Positions 31,473 to 40,070 are shown, numbered from the stretch's first letter. The stretch: 64,000 bases of DNA from Streptomyces sp. HUAS MG91 (GCF_040529335.1 NZ_CP159534.1:1116001-1180000); one strand, 5' to 3'. The notes: generated from the letters alone by a model not told the origin. Made by a program: numbers and translations.

Positions 31473-32630
31473 TTGGGGCGGCTGACCGGCGGGGATCCTT
31501 CTCTGCTCAGGCGGATCAACTCCGCGGTGGTGCTGCACGCGCTGCGGGCCACGGATTTCGCGACGCTCACCGAGATCACCCGTGTGACGGGGCTGTCACG
31601 GCCGACCGTCGAGGGCGTGGTCGAAGGGCTCATCGAGGCCGGGCTCGTCGTGGAGACGACGGTCGAGGAGCCGGGAGCGCGGCGCCAGGGACGGCCCGCG
31701 CGGAAGTTCCGCTTCCGGGCGGAGGCGGGGCATCTGCTCGGTCTGGAGATCGGTCCGCACCGGGTCGCCGCGGTGCTGTCCGCGCTCGACGGCAGGATCA
31801 TCGGCACGGCCGCCAAGGACGTCGACGAGGCCGCTTCCGCGGAGGAGCGCATCGAGCGGCTGCGCGGGGCCGTCGCCGATCTGCTGCGGCGGGCCGGGGT
31901 GGCCCGCGGGTCGCTGCGGGCGGTCGGAGTGGGCAGTCCCGGGATCGTGGAGGCCGACGGCACCGTCCGCCTCGGTACGGCGCTGCCCGGGTGGACGGGG
32001 CTGCCGCTGGGCGAGCGGCTGCGCCGCTCCTTCAAGTGCCCGGTCATCGTGGAGAACGACGCCAACACGGCGGCCGTGGCCGAGCACTGGAAGGGCGCCG
32101 GGGTCGACTCGGACGACATGGTGTTCGTCATGGCCGGGCTCAGCCCGGGCGCCGGTTCGCTGATCGGCGGGCGGTTGCACCGGGGGTACGGGGGTGCCGC
32201 CGGGGAGATCGGGGCGCTGCACCTGCTGGGGCGCGGGGTGCGGCCGGAGACGCTGCTGTCGACCACCGACGAGCCGTTGCACCCGTTGGACGAGCAGGCC
32301 GTGGCGAAGGTGTTCGCGCTGGCCCGGGAGGGCGACGCGCAGGCCGGCGCCGCCATGGAGCGGTTCATTCAGCGGCTGGTGCACGATGTCGCCGCGCTGG
32401 TGCTCGCGCTCGATCCGGAGCTGGTGGTGGTCGGAGGGTGGGCCGCCGGGCTCGACGGGGTGCTCGATCCGTTGCGGCGGGAGTTGGAGCGGTACTGTCT
32501 GCGGCCGCCTCGGGTGGCGCTGTCGTTGTTGGGTGAGGCGGCTGTGGCGACCGGAGCGCTGCGCTTGGCGCTGGACCATGTCGAGGAGCAGCTGTTCGCT
32601 ACTGAGGGGACTGTTACGGCGCGGCGGTGA
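31473..32630 (+). CDS. ROK-family transcriptional regulator
   Basis: A 385-residue ROK repressor. The N-terminal winged helix spans about residues 20-80 (ATDFATLTEITRVTGLSRPTVEGVVEGLIEAGLVVE). The ROK sugar-kinase-like part has LLGLEIGPHRVAAVLSALDG and VIVENDANTAAVAEHWKGAG. The usual zinc-binding signature CxCGxxGCxE is absent: the matching region reads GAAGEIGALHLLGRGVRPETLL without cysteines. Sugar sensing may therefore differ from that of classical ROK proteins. The start is TTG at 31473 with GGAGGA 6 nt upstream. It is convergent with the GntR gene, and dispersed repeats lie between them. Confidence 0.9.
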   Translation: MGRLTGGDPSLLRRINSAVVLHALRATDFATLTEITRVTGLSRPTVEGVVEGLIEAGLVVETTVEEPGARRQGRPARKFRFRAEAGHLLGLEIGPHRVAAVLSALDGRIIGTAAKDVDEAASAEERIERLRGAVADLLRRAGVARGSLRAVGVGSPGIVEADGTVRLGTALPGWTGLPLGERLRRSFKCPVIVENDANTAAVAEHWKGAGVDSDDMVFVMAGLSPGAGSLIGGRLHRGYGGAAGEIGALHLLGRGVRPETLLSTTDEPLHPLDEQAVAKVFALAREGDAQAGAAMERFIQRLVHDVAALVLALDPELVVVGGWAAGLDGVLDPLRRELERYCLRPPRVALSLLGEAAVATGALRLALDHVEEQLFATEGTVTARR

Positions 32631-32668
32631 CGGGTGCCGGGGCGCTTCTGTGGCGGGTGGGCCCGGGC

Positions 32669-32800
32669 GGTGGCTGGGCGCGCCGTTCCCCGCGGCCCCG
32701 ATGGGGCGCCAAATCGCCGTACGTCTTGAGGGGTCCTCGCGAGTGCGCGCCCGGCCGTGGCTGGGCGCGCAAGTCCCCGCGCCCCTGACGGGGCGCCATG
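32669..32800. repeat. Dispersed palindromic repeat, copy 3 (two degenerate half-elements)
   Basis: Two head-to-tail variants of the repeat core occur in the convergent gap of ROK and GntR: GTGGCTGGGCGCGCCGTTCC near 32669-32690 and GTGGCTGGGCGCGCAAGTCC near 32757-32777. Each is followed by a GC-rich tail ending in GGGGCGCC. They are more diverged than copies 1, 2 and 4. They may form a bidirectional terminator. Confidence 0.7.
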
Positions 32801-32834
32801 GCCCCGCCCCTCGCAGGGCGGGGGTGGGGGGTTG

Positions 32835-33596
32835 TCAGGACGCCTGGGTGTGTGGGGCGTGGTGGATTTCCACGTCCGGGGTGTCGCCGAACGTCAGGCG
32901 GCAGGTGTCCGCCCGGTAGGTGGCCATGGAGACGGCCGCCGTGGTGCCCTCGCTGAAGTAGCGGGTCGTCACCACCAGGACCGGGGCGCCGGGGAGGCGG
33001 TCCAGCTCCTTGGCGTCGTCGGCGCGGGCCGAGCCCAGCTCGACCGCGCGGTCCTGGCCGTCGAGGCCGAGGCGCTGGAGCTCCCGCAGGACGGCACGCG
33101 CGCGTGCGGCGCCGGACGGGGCGTCTATGGCCGTGAGGTCGGGCACCGACGCCGCGGGAACGTAGAGCAGCTCGGCGGCGACGGGCTGGCCGTGCGAGAC
33201 GCGCGTGCGGCGCAGTACGTGCACGCTCTCGTCCGGGGCGGTCTCCAGCATGTCGGCGACGGCGGCCGGGGCCGCGTCGCGGACGCAGTCGACGGCCTGC
33301 CAGGCGTCGCCGCTCGCGCCCGGCCAGTCGTGGCCGGTGGCGGAGACGTCCACCCCGACGCGCGGCGGTGCGACGGTCGTGCCGACACCGCGGCGGCGCT
33401 GCAGCCGGCCCTCCAGCTCGAGCTGCTCCAGCGCCTGGCGGAGCGTGGCCCGGGCGACGCCGAAGCGAGCCGCGAGATCACGCTCGTTCGGCAGGATCTC
33501 CCCCACGGCGAACTCCGAGTCGAGCGCCTCGCTGAGCACGGTCTTGAGGTGCCAGTACTTCGGCTCCGGTGCCGCTTCCAACTGCGTGGTCCCCAC
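32835..33596 (-). CDS. GntR/HutC-family transcriptional regulator with UTRA domain
   Basis: A 253-residue regulator. The winged helix is at about residues 13-80 (YWHLKTVLSEALDSEFAVGEILPNERDLAARFGVARATLRQALEQLELEGRLQRRRGVGTTV). The remainder is a UTRA ligand domain (ESVHVLRRTRVSHGQPVAAELLYVP, PVLVVTTRYFSEGTTAAVSMATYRADTCRLTF). The build resembles DasR, so a sugar-phosphate effector is a reasonable guess. It starts with GTG at 33596 with GGAGGA 6 nt upstream. A palindrome TTGGTC-AA-GACCAA over its -35 box suggests autoregulation. Confidence 0.92.
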   Translation of the reverse strand: MGTTQLEAAPEPKYWHLKTVLSEALDSEFAVGEILPNERDLAARFGVARATLRQALEQLELEGRLQRRRGVGTTVAPPRVGVDVSATGHDWPGASGDAWQAVDCVRDAAPAAVADMLETAPDESVHVLRRTRVSHGQPVAAELLYVPAASVPDLTAIDAPSGAARARAVLRELQRLGLDGQDRAVELGSARADDAKELDRLPGAPVLVVTTRYFSEGTTAAVSMATYRADTCRLTFGDTPDVEIHHAPHTQAS

Positions 33597-33673
33597 CCTG
33601 TCCTCCGCAACAGCCGTACTCCGGCGGCTTTTTAGCGCCCTTGTTTATTAAAGGTTCCTGCACTATCTCTGCG

Positions 33674-33708
33674 AGCGTAGGGCCGCCCTCGGACTTGGTC
33701 AAGACCAA
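33674..33708 (-). promoter_or_regulatory. Promoter and operator of the GntR gene
   Basis: On the minus strand TTGACC (33702-33697) and TACGCT (33679-33674) are spaced by exactly 17 nt. The palindrome TTGGTC-AA-GACCAA at 33695-33708 covers the -35 box. Its TGGTCnnGACCA core matches the form of DasR-type dre sites, so the encoded GntR protein or DasR itself is the likely binder. Confidence 0.7.
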
Positions 33709-33861
33709 TCATCGATCGGTCACAGCACACACAGGGGTGGTGCCGCAGAGCATTCATGGAGCGCCGCACGGTGTTCACACCGCGTTCGTGAGGCATGGAT
33801 GAACGTTGCATGAGAAGTCGCACCAAAAGAGGCCGGAAAGCGGCCCGGCGCGACGCTCCGG

Positions 33862-34755
33862 CTAGGCGAGGGCCTGCAGTTTGTCCGGGTTCCGCACGAT
33901 GTAGATGTGCTGGATCCTGCCTTCGGAGACGCCCAGTTGGAAGAACGCCTCGGGCTTGCCGTCGACAAGGGCGACCAGCGCGGTCGCGCCGTTGGCCTCG
34001 GCGATGCGGAACTCGAAGCCGGGGCCGGAGTCCTTGGCCGCGATGCCGCGCAGGAACCGTCCCACCTTGTCGGCGGACTCGATGACGCGCAGCGGCGCCT
34101 TGGCCTTTCCGCCGCTGTCGCCCACGAGACGGACGTCGGGGGCGAGCAGGGCCAGCAGTCCGTCGAGGTCGCCCCCGGCCGCCGCGGCGAGGAATCGCTC
34201 GGTGAGGTCGCGCTGCCGGGCCGGGTCGACGTCGAACCTGGGGCGCCGCTCCTCGACGTGTCTGCGCGCGCGGGCGGCGAGTTGGCGCACCGCGCTCTCC
34301 CCGCGCTCCAGCACGGCGGCGATCTCCGCGAAGGGCAGTCCGAACGCCTCGCGCAGCACGAACACCGCGCGCTCCAGCGGCGAGAGCGACTCCAGGACGA
34401 CCAGTACGGCGAACGAGACGGAGTCGGCGAGCACGGCCTGCTCGGCGGTGTCGGGCACGGTCGGCCCGAAGTCGGTGACCAGCGGTTCGGGCAGCCAGGG
34501 GCCCACGTAGGACTCCCGGCGCGCCTGCGCCTCGCGGAGCCGGTCGACGGCGAGGCGGGTGGCGATGCGCACCAAGTAGCCGCGTGGTTCGCGGACCTCG
34601 CCCCGGTCGGCGCGCGACCAGCGCAGCCAGGTGTCCTGCACGACGTCCTCGGCGTCGGCGACGCGGCCCAGCATGCGGTAGGCCACGCCCATGAGGACGG
34701 GACGGTGCTCCTCGAAGGCGCGAAGAGAGTCGTCGGTCGGCGTTTCGGCGGCCAC
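33862..34755 (-). CDS. sigJ: ECF sigma factor of group ECF41 (SigJ-like) with SnoaL-like extension
   Basis: A 297-residue extracytoplasmic-function sigma factor. Sigma region 2 covers about residues 15-85 (GVAYRMLGRVADAEDVVQDTWLRW) and region 4 about 120-175 (LSPLERAVFVLREAFGLPFAEIAAVLERGESAVRQL). The linker has WLPEP, and the C-terminal SnoaL-like domain ends in NPDKLQALA; both are hallmark motifs of ECF41. In that group the extension acts as a built-in regulator, and no separate anti-sigma factor is needed. The start is GTG at 34755. A carboxymuconolactone decarboxylase or oxidoreductase gene usually accompanies ECF41; here the divergent neighbour is an alpha/beta hydrolase instead. Confidence 0.93.
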   Translation of the reverse strand: MAAETPTDDSLRAFEEHRPVLMGVAYRMLGRVADAEDVVQDTWLRWSRADRGEVREPRGYLVRIATRLAVDRLREAQARRESYVGPWLPEPLVTDFGPTVPDTAEQAVLADSVSFAVLVVLESLSPLERAVFVLREAFGLPFAEIAAVLERGESAVRQLAARARRHVEERRPRFDVDPARQRDLTERFLAAAAGGDLDGLLALLAPDVRLVGDSGGKAKAPLRVIESADKVGRFLRGIAAKDSGPGFEFRIAEANGATALVALVDGKPEAFFQLGVSEGRIQHIYIVRNPDKLQALA

Positions 34756-34927
34756 GCCCCCATCCCATCCGACGGACCGCGTCCTGTCCAGGCGGAACCG
34801 GTACGTCCGCCCCACGAGGACGTCACCCTGCCCCCGCCCCTTGAACTGGACGCTACTGGGCGGTAATTGTTGCTGACAAGGAGTCTAAAGAACCGTCGCG
34901 GCGTGACGGGGACAGGGAGCGAACGAC

Positions 34928-35758
34928 ATGGCGGAACAGGCCTCCTTCACCATCGACAGTCCCGGCGGACCGCGCGAGGTGACGCTGACCTACGAGCGTG
35001 CGGGCGCCGGGGAACCGCTGCTCCTGCTGCACGGGATCGGCCACCACTGGCAGGCGTGGCAGCCGGTGCTGCCGATCCTGGCCGCCGAGCGCGATGTCAT
35101 CGCCGTGGACCTGCCGGGCTTCGGCTCGTCCCCGGCGCTGCCGGAGGGGCTGGCCTACGGCCTGTCGAGCGTGGTGCCCGTCCTCGACGCCTTCTGCCGC
35201 CACCTGGGCATCGGACGCCCGCACGTGGCGGGCAACTCGCTGGGCGGCCTGCTCGCCCTGGAGCTGGGCCGGGAGAAGCTCGTCCGGTCCGTCACGGCGC
35301 TGTCCCCGGCCGGGTTCTGGACGCAGGCGGAGCGCCGGTACGCGTTCGGCACCCTGCTGGCGATGCGGCAGGGCGCGCGGGCGCTGCCGCTGCCCTTGAT
35401 CGAGCGGCTGTCCCGCTCGGCGGTCGGGCGGACCGCGCTGACCAGCACCATCTACGCGCACCCCGGCCGCCGTTCACCCGAGGCCGTGGTCGCCGAGACG
35501 CTGGCGCTGCGCAACGCGACCGGGTTCCGCCAGACCCTCGACGCGGGGCGCGACGTGCAGTTCCGCGACGACATCCCCGAGGTCCCCGTGACCGTGGCGT
35601 GGGGCACCCGCGACCGGCTGCTCGTGCGCCGTCAGGGGGTCCGCGCCAAGCAGATCCTGCCGGGGGCGCGGCTGGTCAGGCTCCCGGGCTGCGGCCACGT
35701 CCCGATGCACGACGACCCCGCGCTGGTCGCGCGCGTGGTCCTCGACACCAGTCGCTGA
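34928..35758 (+). CDS. Alpha/beta hydrolase
   Basis: A 276-residue alpha/beta-hydrolase-fold protein. LLLLHGIGHHWQAWQPVLP contains the oxyanion HG motif, GNSLGG holds the nucleophile S104, WGTRDRLL the acid and LPGCGHVPMHDDP the catalytic histidine. There is no signal peptide, so it is probably a cytoplasmic esterase or C-C hydrolase with unknown substrate. It is divergent from the ECF41 sigma gene across 172 nt and may be a sigma target, but no clear TGTCACA/CGTC ECF41 promoter is visible in that gap. Its 3' 285 nt are overlapped antisense by the EamA gene. Confidence 0.9.
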   Translation: MAEQASFTIDSPGGPREVTLTYERAGAGEPLLLLHGIGHHWQAWQPVLPILAAERDVIAVDLPGFGSSPALPEGLAYGLSSVVPVLDAFCRHLGIGRPHVAGNSLGGLLALELGREKLVRSVTALSPAGFWTQAERRYAFGTLLAMRQGARALPLPLIERLSRSAVGRTALTSTIYAHPGRRSPEAVVAETLALRNATGFRQTLDAGRDVQFRDDIPEVPVTVAWGTRDRLLVRRQGVRAKQILPGARLVRLPGCGHVPMHDDPALVARVVLDTSR

Positions 35759-36655
35759 CCGGTCGGCGGCCGGGGCTCCCGCCGTCGGCCGGCGTCCGCC
35801 CCACACACCCGAGCCCAGGGCGACGCCGGCGCCCACCAGCGCGCTGCCGACGCCCTGGGCCACGCCGTAGGTTCCCGAGCCGACCAGGGGTGCCGTGAAC
35901 GCGGCGGCGACCGGGATAAGGCCGGAGAACAGCGTGGCGCGTTCGGCGCCGATCCGCTGCATGCCCATGTACCAGCACACGAAGCCGATCACCGTGACGA
36001 CCGCCGCCTGCCACACCAGGGCGGCGGTCTCCGCGCCGTCCGGGACGCGCAGCCAGGACGTGCCGTCCACGGCCAGGCCCACCGCCGCCGACTCCAGGGC
36101 CGCGACGGCGCACACGGTGCACGACAGCAGCCGTGGGCCGAGCGGCGCGAGCACCGGCCCCGCGAGCACCGCGAACCCCACTTCGCCGGCGAGGGCGCAG
36201 ACGGAGAAGGCGATCCCGAAGACGTCCGTGCGGCCCCACCCCTGAACCGTGAACGCTCCGACGGCGACGAGCGACGCGCCGTACAGGACGGCCCGTCGGG
36301 GTCGCCGCCCGGACAGCAGCGGCACCAGGACGGCGACCACGACGGGCGCGCATCCCACGAAGACGCCGGGGACGGCGGGCTCCGCGGAGCGTTCCGCGGC
36401 GAGCACCGCGAGGTTGAAGGCGACCATGCCGACGGCCGCGAGGAGTGCGAGCCGCCCCCACCCTCGGCCGCCGAGGGCGCGCAGCGGGGCGAGCCGGAGG
36501 CCGGGCAGGAGCAGCAGGCAGGCGGCGCCGTAGCGCAGGAACTGGCCGCCCGCGTACGGGTAGGAGCCCAGGACGCTGTTGGCGGTGAAGGAGCCGCCGA
36601 CCAGGACGCAGGCGAGGGCGGCGAGCAGGGAACCCCGAAGGGACGGAGCGTTCAT
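35474..36655 (-). CDS. EamA/DMT-family transporter with antisense-encoded tail
   Basis: A membrane transporter of about 393 residues with ten predicted helices in two EamA repeats, starting MNAPSLRGSLLAALACVLVGGSFTANSVLG. The conserved membrane part ends near GALVALGSGVWGG-like sequence at about 35795; then a hydrophilic tail of about 100 residues continues, encoded antisense to the alpha/beta hydrolase gene, until a stop at 35474. EamA proteins normally end near 300 residues, so a stop codon seems to have been lost. The gene is divergent from a MocR regulator, which probably controls it. The start is ATG 36655; an upstream ATG at 36715 is less likely. Confidence 0.82.
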   Translation of the reverse strand: MNAPSLRGSLLAALACVLVGGSFTANSVLGSYPYAGGQFLRYGAACLLLLPGLRLAPLRALGGRGWGRLALLAAVGMVAFNLAVLAAERSAEPAVPGVFVGCAPVVVAVLVPLLSGRRPRRAVLYGASLVAVGAFTVQGWGRTDVFGIAFSVCALAGEVGFAVLAGPVLAPLGPRLLSCTVCAVAALESAAVGLAVDGTSWLRVPDGAETAALVWQAAVVTVIGFVCWYMGMQRIGAERATLFSGLIPVAAAFTAPLVGSGTYGVAQGVGSALVGAGVALGSGVWGGRRPTAGAPAADRSATGVEDHARDQRGVVVHRDVAAAREPDQPRPRQDLLGADPLTAHEQPVAGAPRHGHGDLGDVVAELHVAPRVEGLAEPGRVAQRQRLGDHGLG

Positions 36656-36775
36656 GCCGTCGACGCTAGGAGCGGGAATGGTCCCGCAGGAGAGCCAATC
36701 GACCGGATGCTTCATGGACCAATTCCGGATCGGCGGACCCGCCGTCCGCAGGCCGTCGGGGGCCGCGTCGGGGTC

Positions 36776-36806
36776 CGGTCAGCGGTCGGTCAGCGATCGG
36801 TAAGCG
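36776..36806. promoter_or_regulatory. Triple direct repeat, candidate MocR operator
   Basis: Three 9-bp direct repeats, CGGTCAGCG (36776), CGGTCAGCG (36787) and CGGTAAGCG (36798), are spaced by exactly 11 bp, one helical turn. They lie 22 nt before the MocR start and 120 nt from the EamA start. MocR proteins such as GabR and PdxR bind direct repeats, so this is the likely operator. Confidence 0.7.
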
Positions 36807-36828
36807 GCCCGCACTAGGGTCCGGCGTC

Positions 36829-38301
36829 ATGACGAACGAGACCCATGCACCGTCCGCAGCCTGGGAGTTGCTGCTCCCCGCAGTCGCCGTGCCGGTCCGG
36901 GCGCGCGGCCGCTCCCTGCAGTCCGCGCTCCGGGAGGCGGTGCGGTCGGGGCGCCTCGCGCCGGGGACACGGATGCCGTCGAGCCGGGACCTGGCCCGGG
37001 ATCTCGGAGTGTCGCGGGGCCTGATCACCGAGGCCTACGAGCAGTTGGCGGCCGAGGGGTACCTGCGCAGCGGCCGGGGTGCCGGGACCTGGGTCGGCGA
37101 CGCGGTGCGGGCCGCGCCGCCGGGGGCCCACGACCTGGCGCCGCGGCCGGCCGCCGGGGTGCGGGCCGACTTCGTGGCGGGCAGCCCGGACCTGTCGCTG
37201 TTCCCGCGCGCCGCCTGGGCCGCGGCGCAGCGCGAGGTGCTGGCCGGGCTGTCGCACCAGGGGCTCGGCTATCCGGACCCGCGCGGGCTGCCCCGGCTGC
37301 GCACGGCCCTCGCCGAGCTGCTGGCCCGGCGCCGGGGCGTGGTGGTCGACCCCGAGCGCGTCATCGTGTGCTCCGGGGTGACGCAGGCGGTGACGCTGCT
37401 CGGCTTCGTGCTCCAGGGGCGCGGGCAGCGGCGCATCGGTGTGGAGCGGCCCGGCAGTTCGCAGTACGAGGACCTGTTCGCCGCGGCAGGATCCACGGCG
37501 GTGCGGATCGCCATGGACGCGGACGGGCTCGCCATGGACGCGCTGCGCGCCTCGGGAGTGCGCACGGTGGTCACGACGCCGTCGCACCACTTCCCGTCGG
37601 GGCTGGCCTACTCGGCGGCGCGCAGGACGCAACTCCTCGCCTGGGCGCGGGCGTCGGACGGTCTGCTCGTGGAGGACGACTACGACGGCGACTTCCGCTA
37701 CGACCGCGCCCCGGTCGGAGCGCTCCAGGGCCTCGACCCCGCGCACGTCGCCTATGCGGGGTCGGTGAGCAAGTCGCTGGCCCCGGGGCTGCGGCTGGGC
37801 TGGACGGTCGTGCCCGACGCCCTGGCGGAGGAGGTCGTGGAGCGCAAGCGCTACATGGACCTCGGCAATCCCGCGCTCGACCAGGCGACGCTCGCCCGGT
37901 TCATCGAGCGGGGCGACTACGACCGGCAGTTGCGCCGCTGCCAGCGCGCCTACAGGGAGCGCAGGGACGCCCTCGTGACCGCCCTGGGGGCCCAGCTGCC
38001 GGGGACCGAGGTGACGGGCATCGCGGCCGGTCTGCACGCCATCGCCACCCTGCCGGTCGACTCCGCCCGCCAGGAGGATCTCCTCGACCGGTGCGCGGCG
38101 GCGGGCGTCCGCGTCCGCACGCTGAGCCACTACGGCGGCGATGCCGGCGAGGGGGTCTGCCTGGTGCTCGGCTATGCGCACCTCTCCCCCGCCCGCATCA
38201 CCGAGGGGGTGCGTCTTCTGGCCTCCGCGGTACGGGAGTCGGACCGGCCACGGGCGCACGGCACGGGGCGGAGTGCGTCCGGGAGGGGGCCGTCCCCGTA
38301 A
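36829..38301 (+). CDS. MocR-family (GntR-aminotransferase) transcriptional regulator
   Basis: A 490-residue fusion of a GntR winged helix (about residues 25-95, GTRMPSSRDLARDLGVSRGLITEAYEQLAAEGYL) and a fold-type I aminotransferase domain. The PLP-binding lysine is K315 in YAGSVSKSLAPGLRLGW; VEDDYDGDFRYDRAP holds the conserved aspartate. Such proteins sense PLP or an amino compound rather than catalyse transamination. It is divergent from the EamA transporter across 173 nt, and direct repeats at 36776-36806 fit its operator. A role in exporting or importing a PLP-reactive amine or amino acid is plausible. Confidence 0.93.
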   Translation: MTNETHAPSAAWELLLPAVAVPVRARGRSLQSALREAVRSGRLAPGTRMPSSRDLARDLGVSRGLITEAYEQLAAEGYLRSGRGAGTWVGDAVRAAPPGAHDLAPRPAAGVRADFVAGSPDLSLFPRAAWAAAQREVLAGLSHQGLGYPDPRGLPRLRTALAELLARRRGVVVDPERVIVCSGVTQAVTLLGFVLQGRGQRRIGVERPGSSQYEDLFAAAGSTAVRIAMDADGLAMDALRASGVRTVVTTPSHHFPSGLAYSAARRTQLLAWARASDGLLVEDDYDGDFRYDRAPVGALQGLDPAHVAYAGSVSKSLAPGLRLGWTVVPDALAEEVVERKRYMDLGNPALDQATLARFIERGDYDRQLRRCQRAYRERRDALVTALGAQLPGTEVTGIAAGLHAIATLPVDSARQEDLLDRCAAAGVRVRTLSHYGGDAGEGVCLVLGYAHLSPARITEGVRLLASAVRESDRPRAHGTGRSASGRGPSP

Positions 38302-38486
38302 CCGCCGAGGGGCTCGTCCTCCCGCGACCGGGGCTCGCGCGCCTGGTTCCCCGCCGGGAGGAGCAGTTGTTCACTTGGGGTTCGTGTGCGTGCCGTGGTG
38401 ACCCAGTAGGTGTGGCTTCGCGGCGCCGCGCGCCCGTCCGCGCTCTTGGCACCGCACCGCCGTCGGAACCGTCACTGGAGGCGCCC

Positions 38487-40070
38487 ATGTCGCACCGTCC
38501 GTCAGATCCGCTGCCCGGCCGCCGAGGAGTGCTGCGCGGCGCGCTCGCCGCGTCGGCGGGGCTCGCCCTGCCGGCGGTCGGCGGTGTCGCGGCGCCGGCG
38601 TTCGCCCTGTCGGGGCCGCCCGGAGCGGGCTGGGGTGTGCAGGCCGGAGACGTCACCGCGCACTCGGGCCTGATCTGGGTGCGCTCGGACCGGCCCGCGC
38701 GGATGATCGTGGAGACGTCGGCCACCGAGTCGTTCCGGCGGACGACGAGATGGCACGGCCCCCTGGTCGGGCCGGACACCGACTTCACCGGGACGACACG
38801 GCTGCGCGGTCTGCCGTCCGGCGAGCAGATCCACTACCGGGTGCTGCTCGCGGACCCGGACGATCCGCGGCGCACGGGCGAGCCGGTGACGGGCACCTTC
38901 CGCACCGCCGCGGCCGGGCGCCGTGGCGGGGTGCGGTTCCTGTGGTCGGGCGACATCGCGGGCCAGGGCTGGGGCATCAACCCGGACCGGGGCGGCAACC
39001 GCGTCTACGAGGACATGCGCGCCCTGGACCCCGACTTCTTCCTGTGCAGCGGCGACAACATCTACGCGGACAACCCGATCCTGCCCAGCGTGACGCTGCC
39101 CGACGGGCGGGTGTGGCGCAATGTGACCACCGAGGAGAAGTCGAAGGTCGCCCAGACCCTCGGGGACTTCCGCGGCGCGTTCCGCTACAACCTGCTCGAC
39201 GAGCACGTGCGCCGTTTCAACGCCCAGGTCCCCACCATCACCCAGTGGGACGACCACGAGGTCCACAACAACTGGTACCCCGGGCAGATCCTGGACGACG
39301 ACCGCTACACGGAGAAGAACGCGGACGTGCTGTCGGCGCGCTCGCTGCGGGCGTTCAGCGAGTACTTCCCCGTCTCGACGCTGCCACCGGGCGACAAGGA
39401 CGGCCGGGTGTACCGGGTGCTGCGGCAGGGCCCGCTGCTCGACGTGTTCGTGCTCGACATGCGCACGTACCGGAACGCGAACTCGCCCGACCGGCAGCCC
39501 GACGACACGACCGGCATCCTCGGCGCCGAGCAGCTGGCCTGGCTGAAGCGGGAGCTGTCGCGTTCGCGCGCCACCTGGAAGGTGATCGCCTCCGACATGC
39601 CGCTGGGGCTCGTGGTGAGCGACGGCGCCACGAACTTCGAGGCGGTGGCCCAGGGCGATCCGGGCGCGCCGCTCGGCCGCGAGCTGCAGATCGCCGAGCT
39701 GCTGCGGCACATCAAGCACCGCCGGATCACCGGCACGCTGTGGCTGACGGCGGACGTCCACTACACGTCGGCGCAGCACTACGAGCCGTCGAACGCGGCG
39801 TTCCAGGACTTCGAGCCGTTCTGGGAGTTCGTGTCGGGTCCGCTGGCCGCGGGCGGCTTCCAGGCGACGAAGCTGGACGGGACGTTCGGGCCGCGGCAGG
39901 TGTTCGTCAAGGCACCCTCGCGGGCGAACACCTCGCCCATGGAGACCCCGCCCTACTTCGGCGAGGTCGAGATCGACGGCGGCAGCGGGGAGCTGACCGT
40001 GCGGCTGCGCCAGGAGGGCGGGGACGTCCTCTTCGCCCGGACGCTCCAGCCGGGACGGGTCGGACAGTGA
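38487..40070 (+). CDS. phoD: Secreted PhoD-type alkaline phosphatase/phosphodiesterase
   Basis: A 527-residue PhoD-like metallophosphatase. The Tat signal GRRGVLRGALAASAGLALPAV is at about residues 11-31, so it is exported folded. The N-terminal PhoD domain has GVQAGDVTAHSGLIWVRSDRPARM; the catalytic part has FLCSGDNIYADNP, TQWDDHEVHNNWYPGQ and LTADVHYTSAQHYEPS, the metal ligands of the family. It releases phosphate from phosphodiesters outside the cell. The ATG at 38487 has GGAGG 5 nt upstream. Phosphate control by PhoP is usual for such genes, but I see no clear PHO box in the 185-nt upstream gap. Confidence 0.92.
   Translation: MSHRPSDPLPGRRGVLRGALAASAGLALPAVGGVAAPAFALSGPPGAGWGVQAGDVTAHSGLIWVRSDRPARMIVETSATESFRRTTRWHGPLVGPDTDFTGTTRLRGLPSGEQIHYRVLLADPDDPRRTGEPVTGTFRTAAAGRRGGVRFLWSGDIAGQGWGINPDRGGNRVYEDMRALDPDFFLCSGDNIYADNPILPSVTLPDGRVWRNVTTEEKSKVAQTLGDFRGAFRYNLLDEHVRRFNAQVPTITQWDDHEVHNNWYPGQILDDDRYTEKNADVLSARSLRAFSEYFPVSTLPPGDKDGRVYRVLRQGPLLDVFVLDMRTYRNANSPDRQPDDTTGILGAEQLAWLKRELSRSRATWKVIASDMPLGLVVSDGATNFEAVAQGDPGAPLGRELQIAELLRHIKHRRITGTLWLTADVHYTSAQHYEPSNAAFQDFEPFWEFVSGPLAAGGFQATKLDGTFGPRQVFVKAPSRANTSPMETPPYFGEVEIDGGSGELTVRLRQEGGDVLFARTLQPGRVGQ

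Noticed and set aside
34756..34927. ECF41-type promoter between sigma factor and hydrolase
   Set aside because: No TGTCACA with CGTC at proper spacing was found on either strand.
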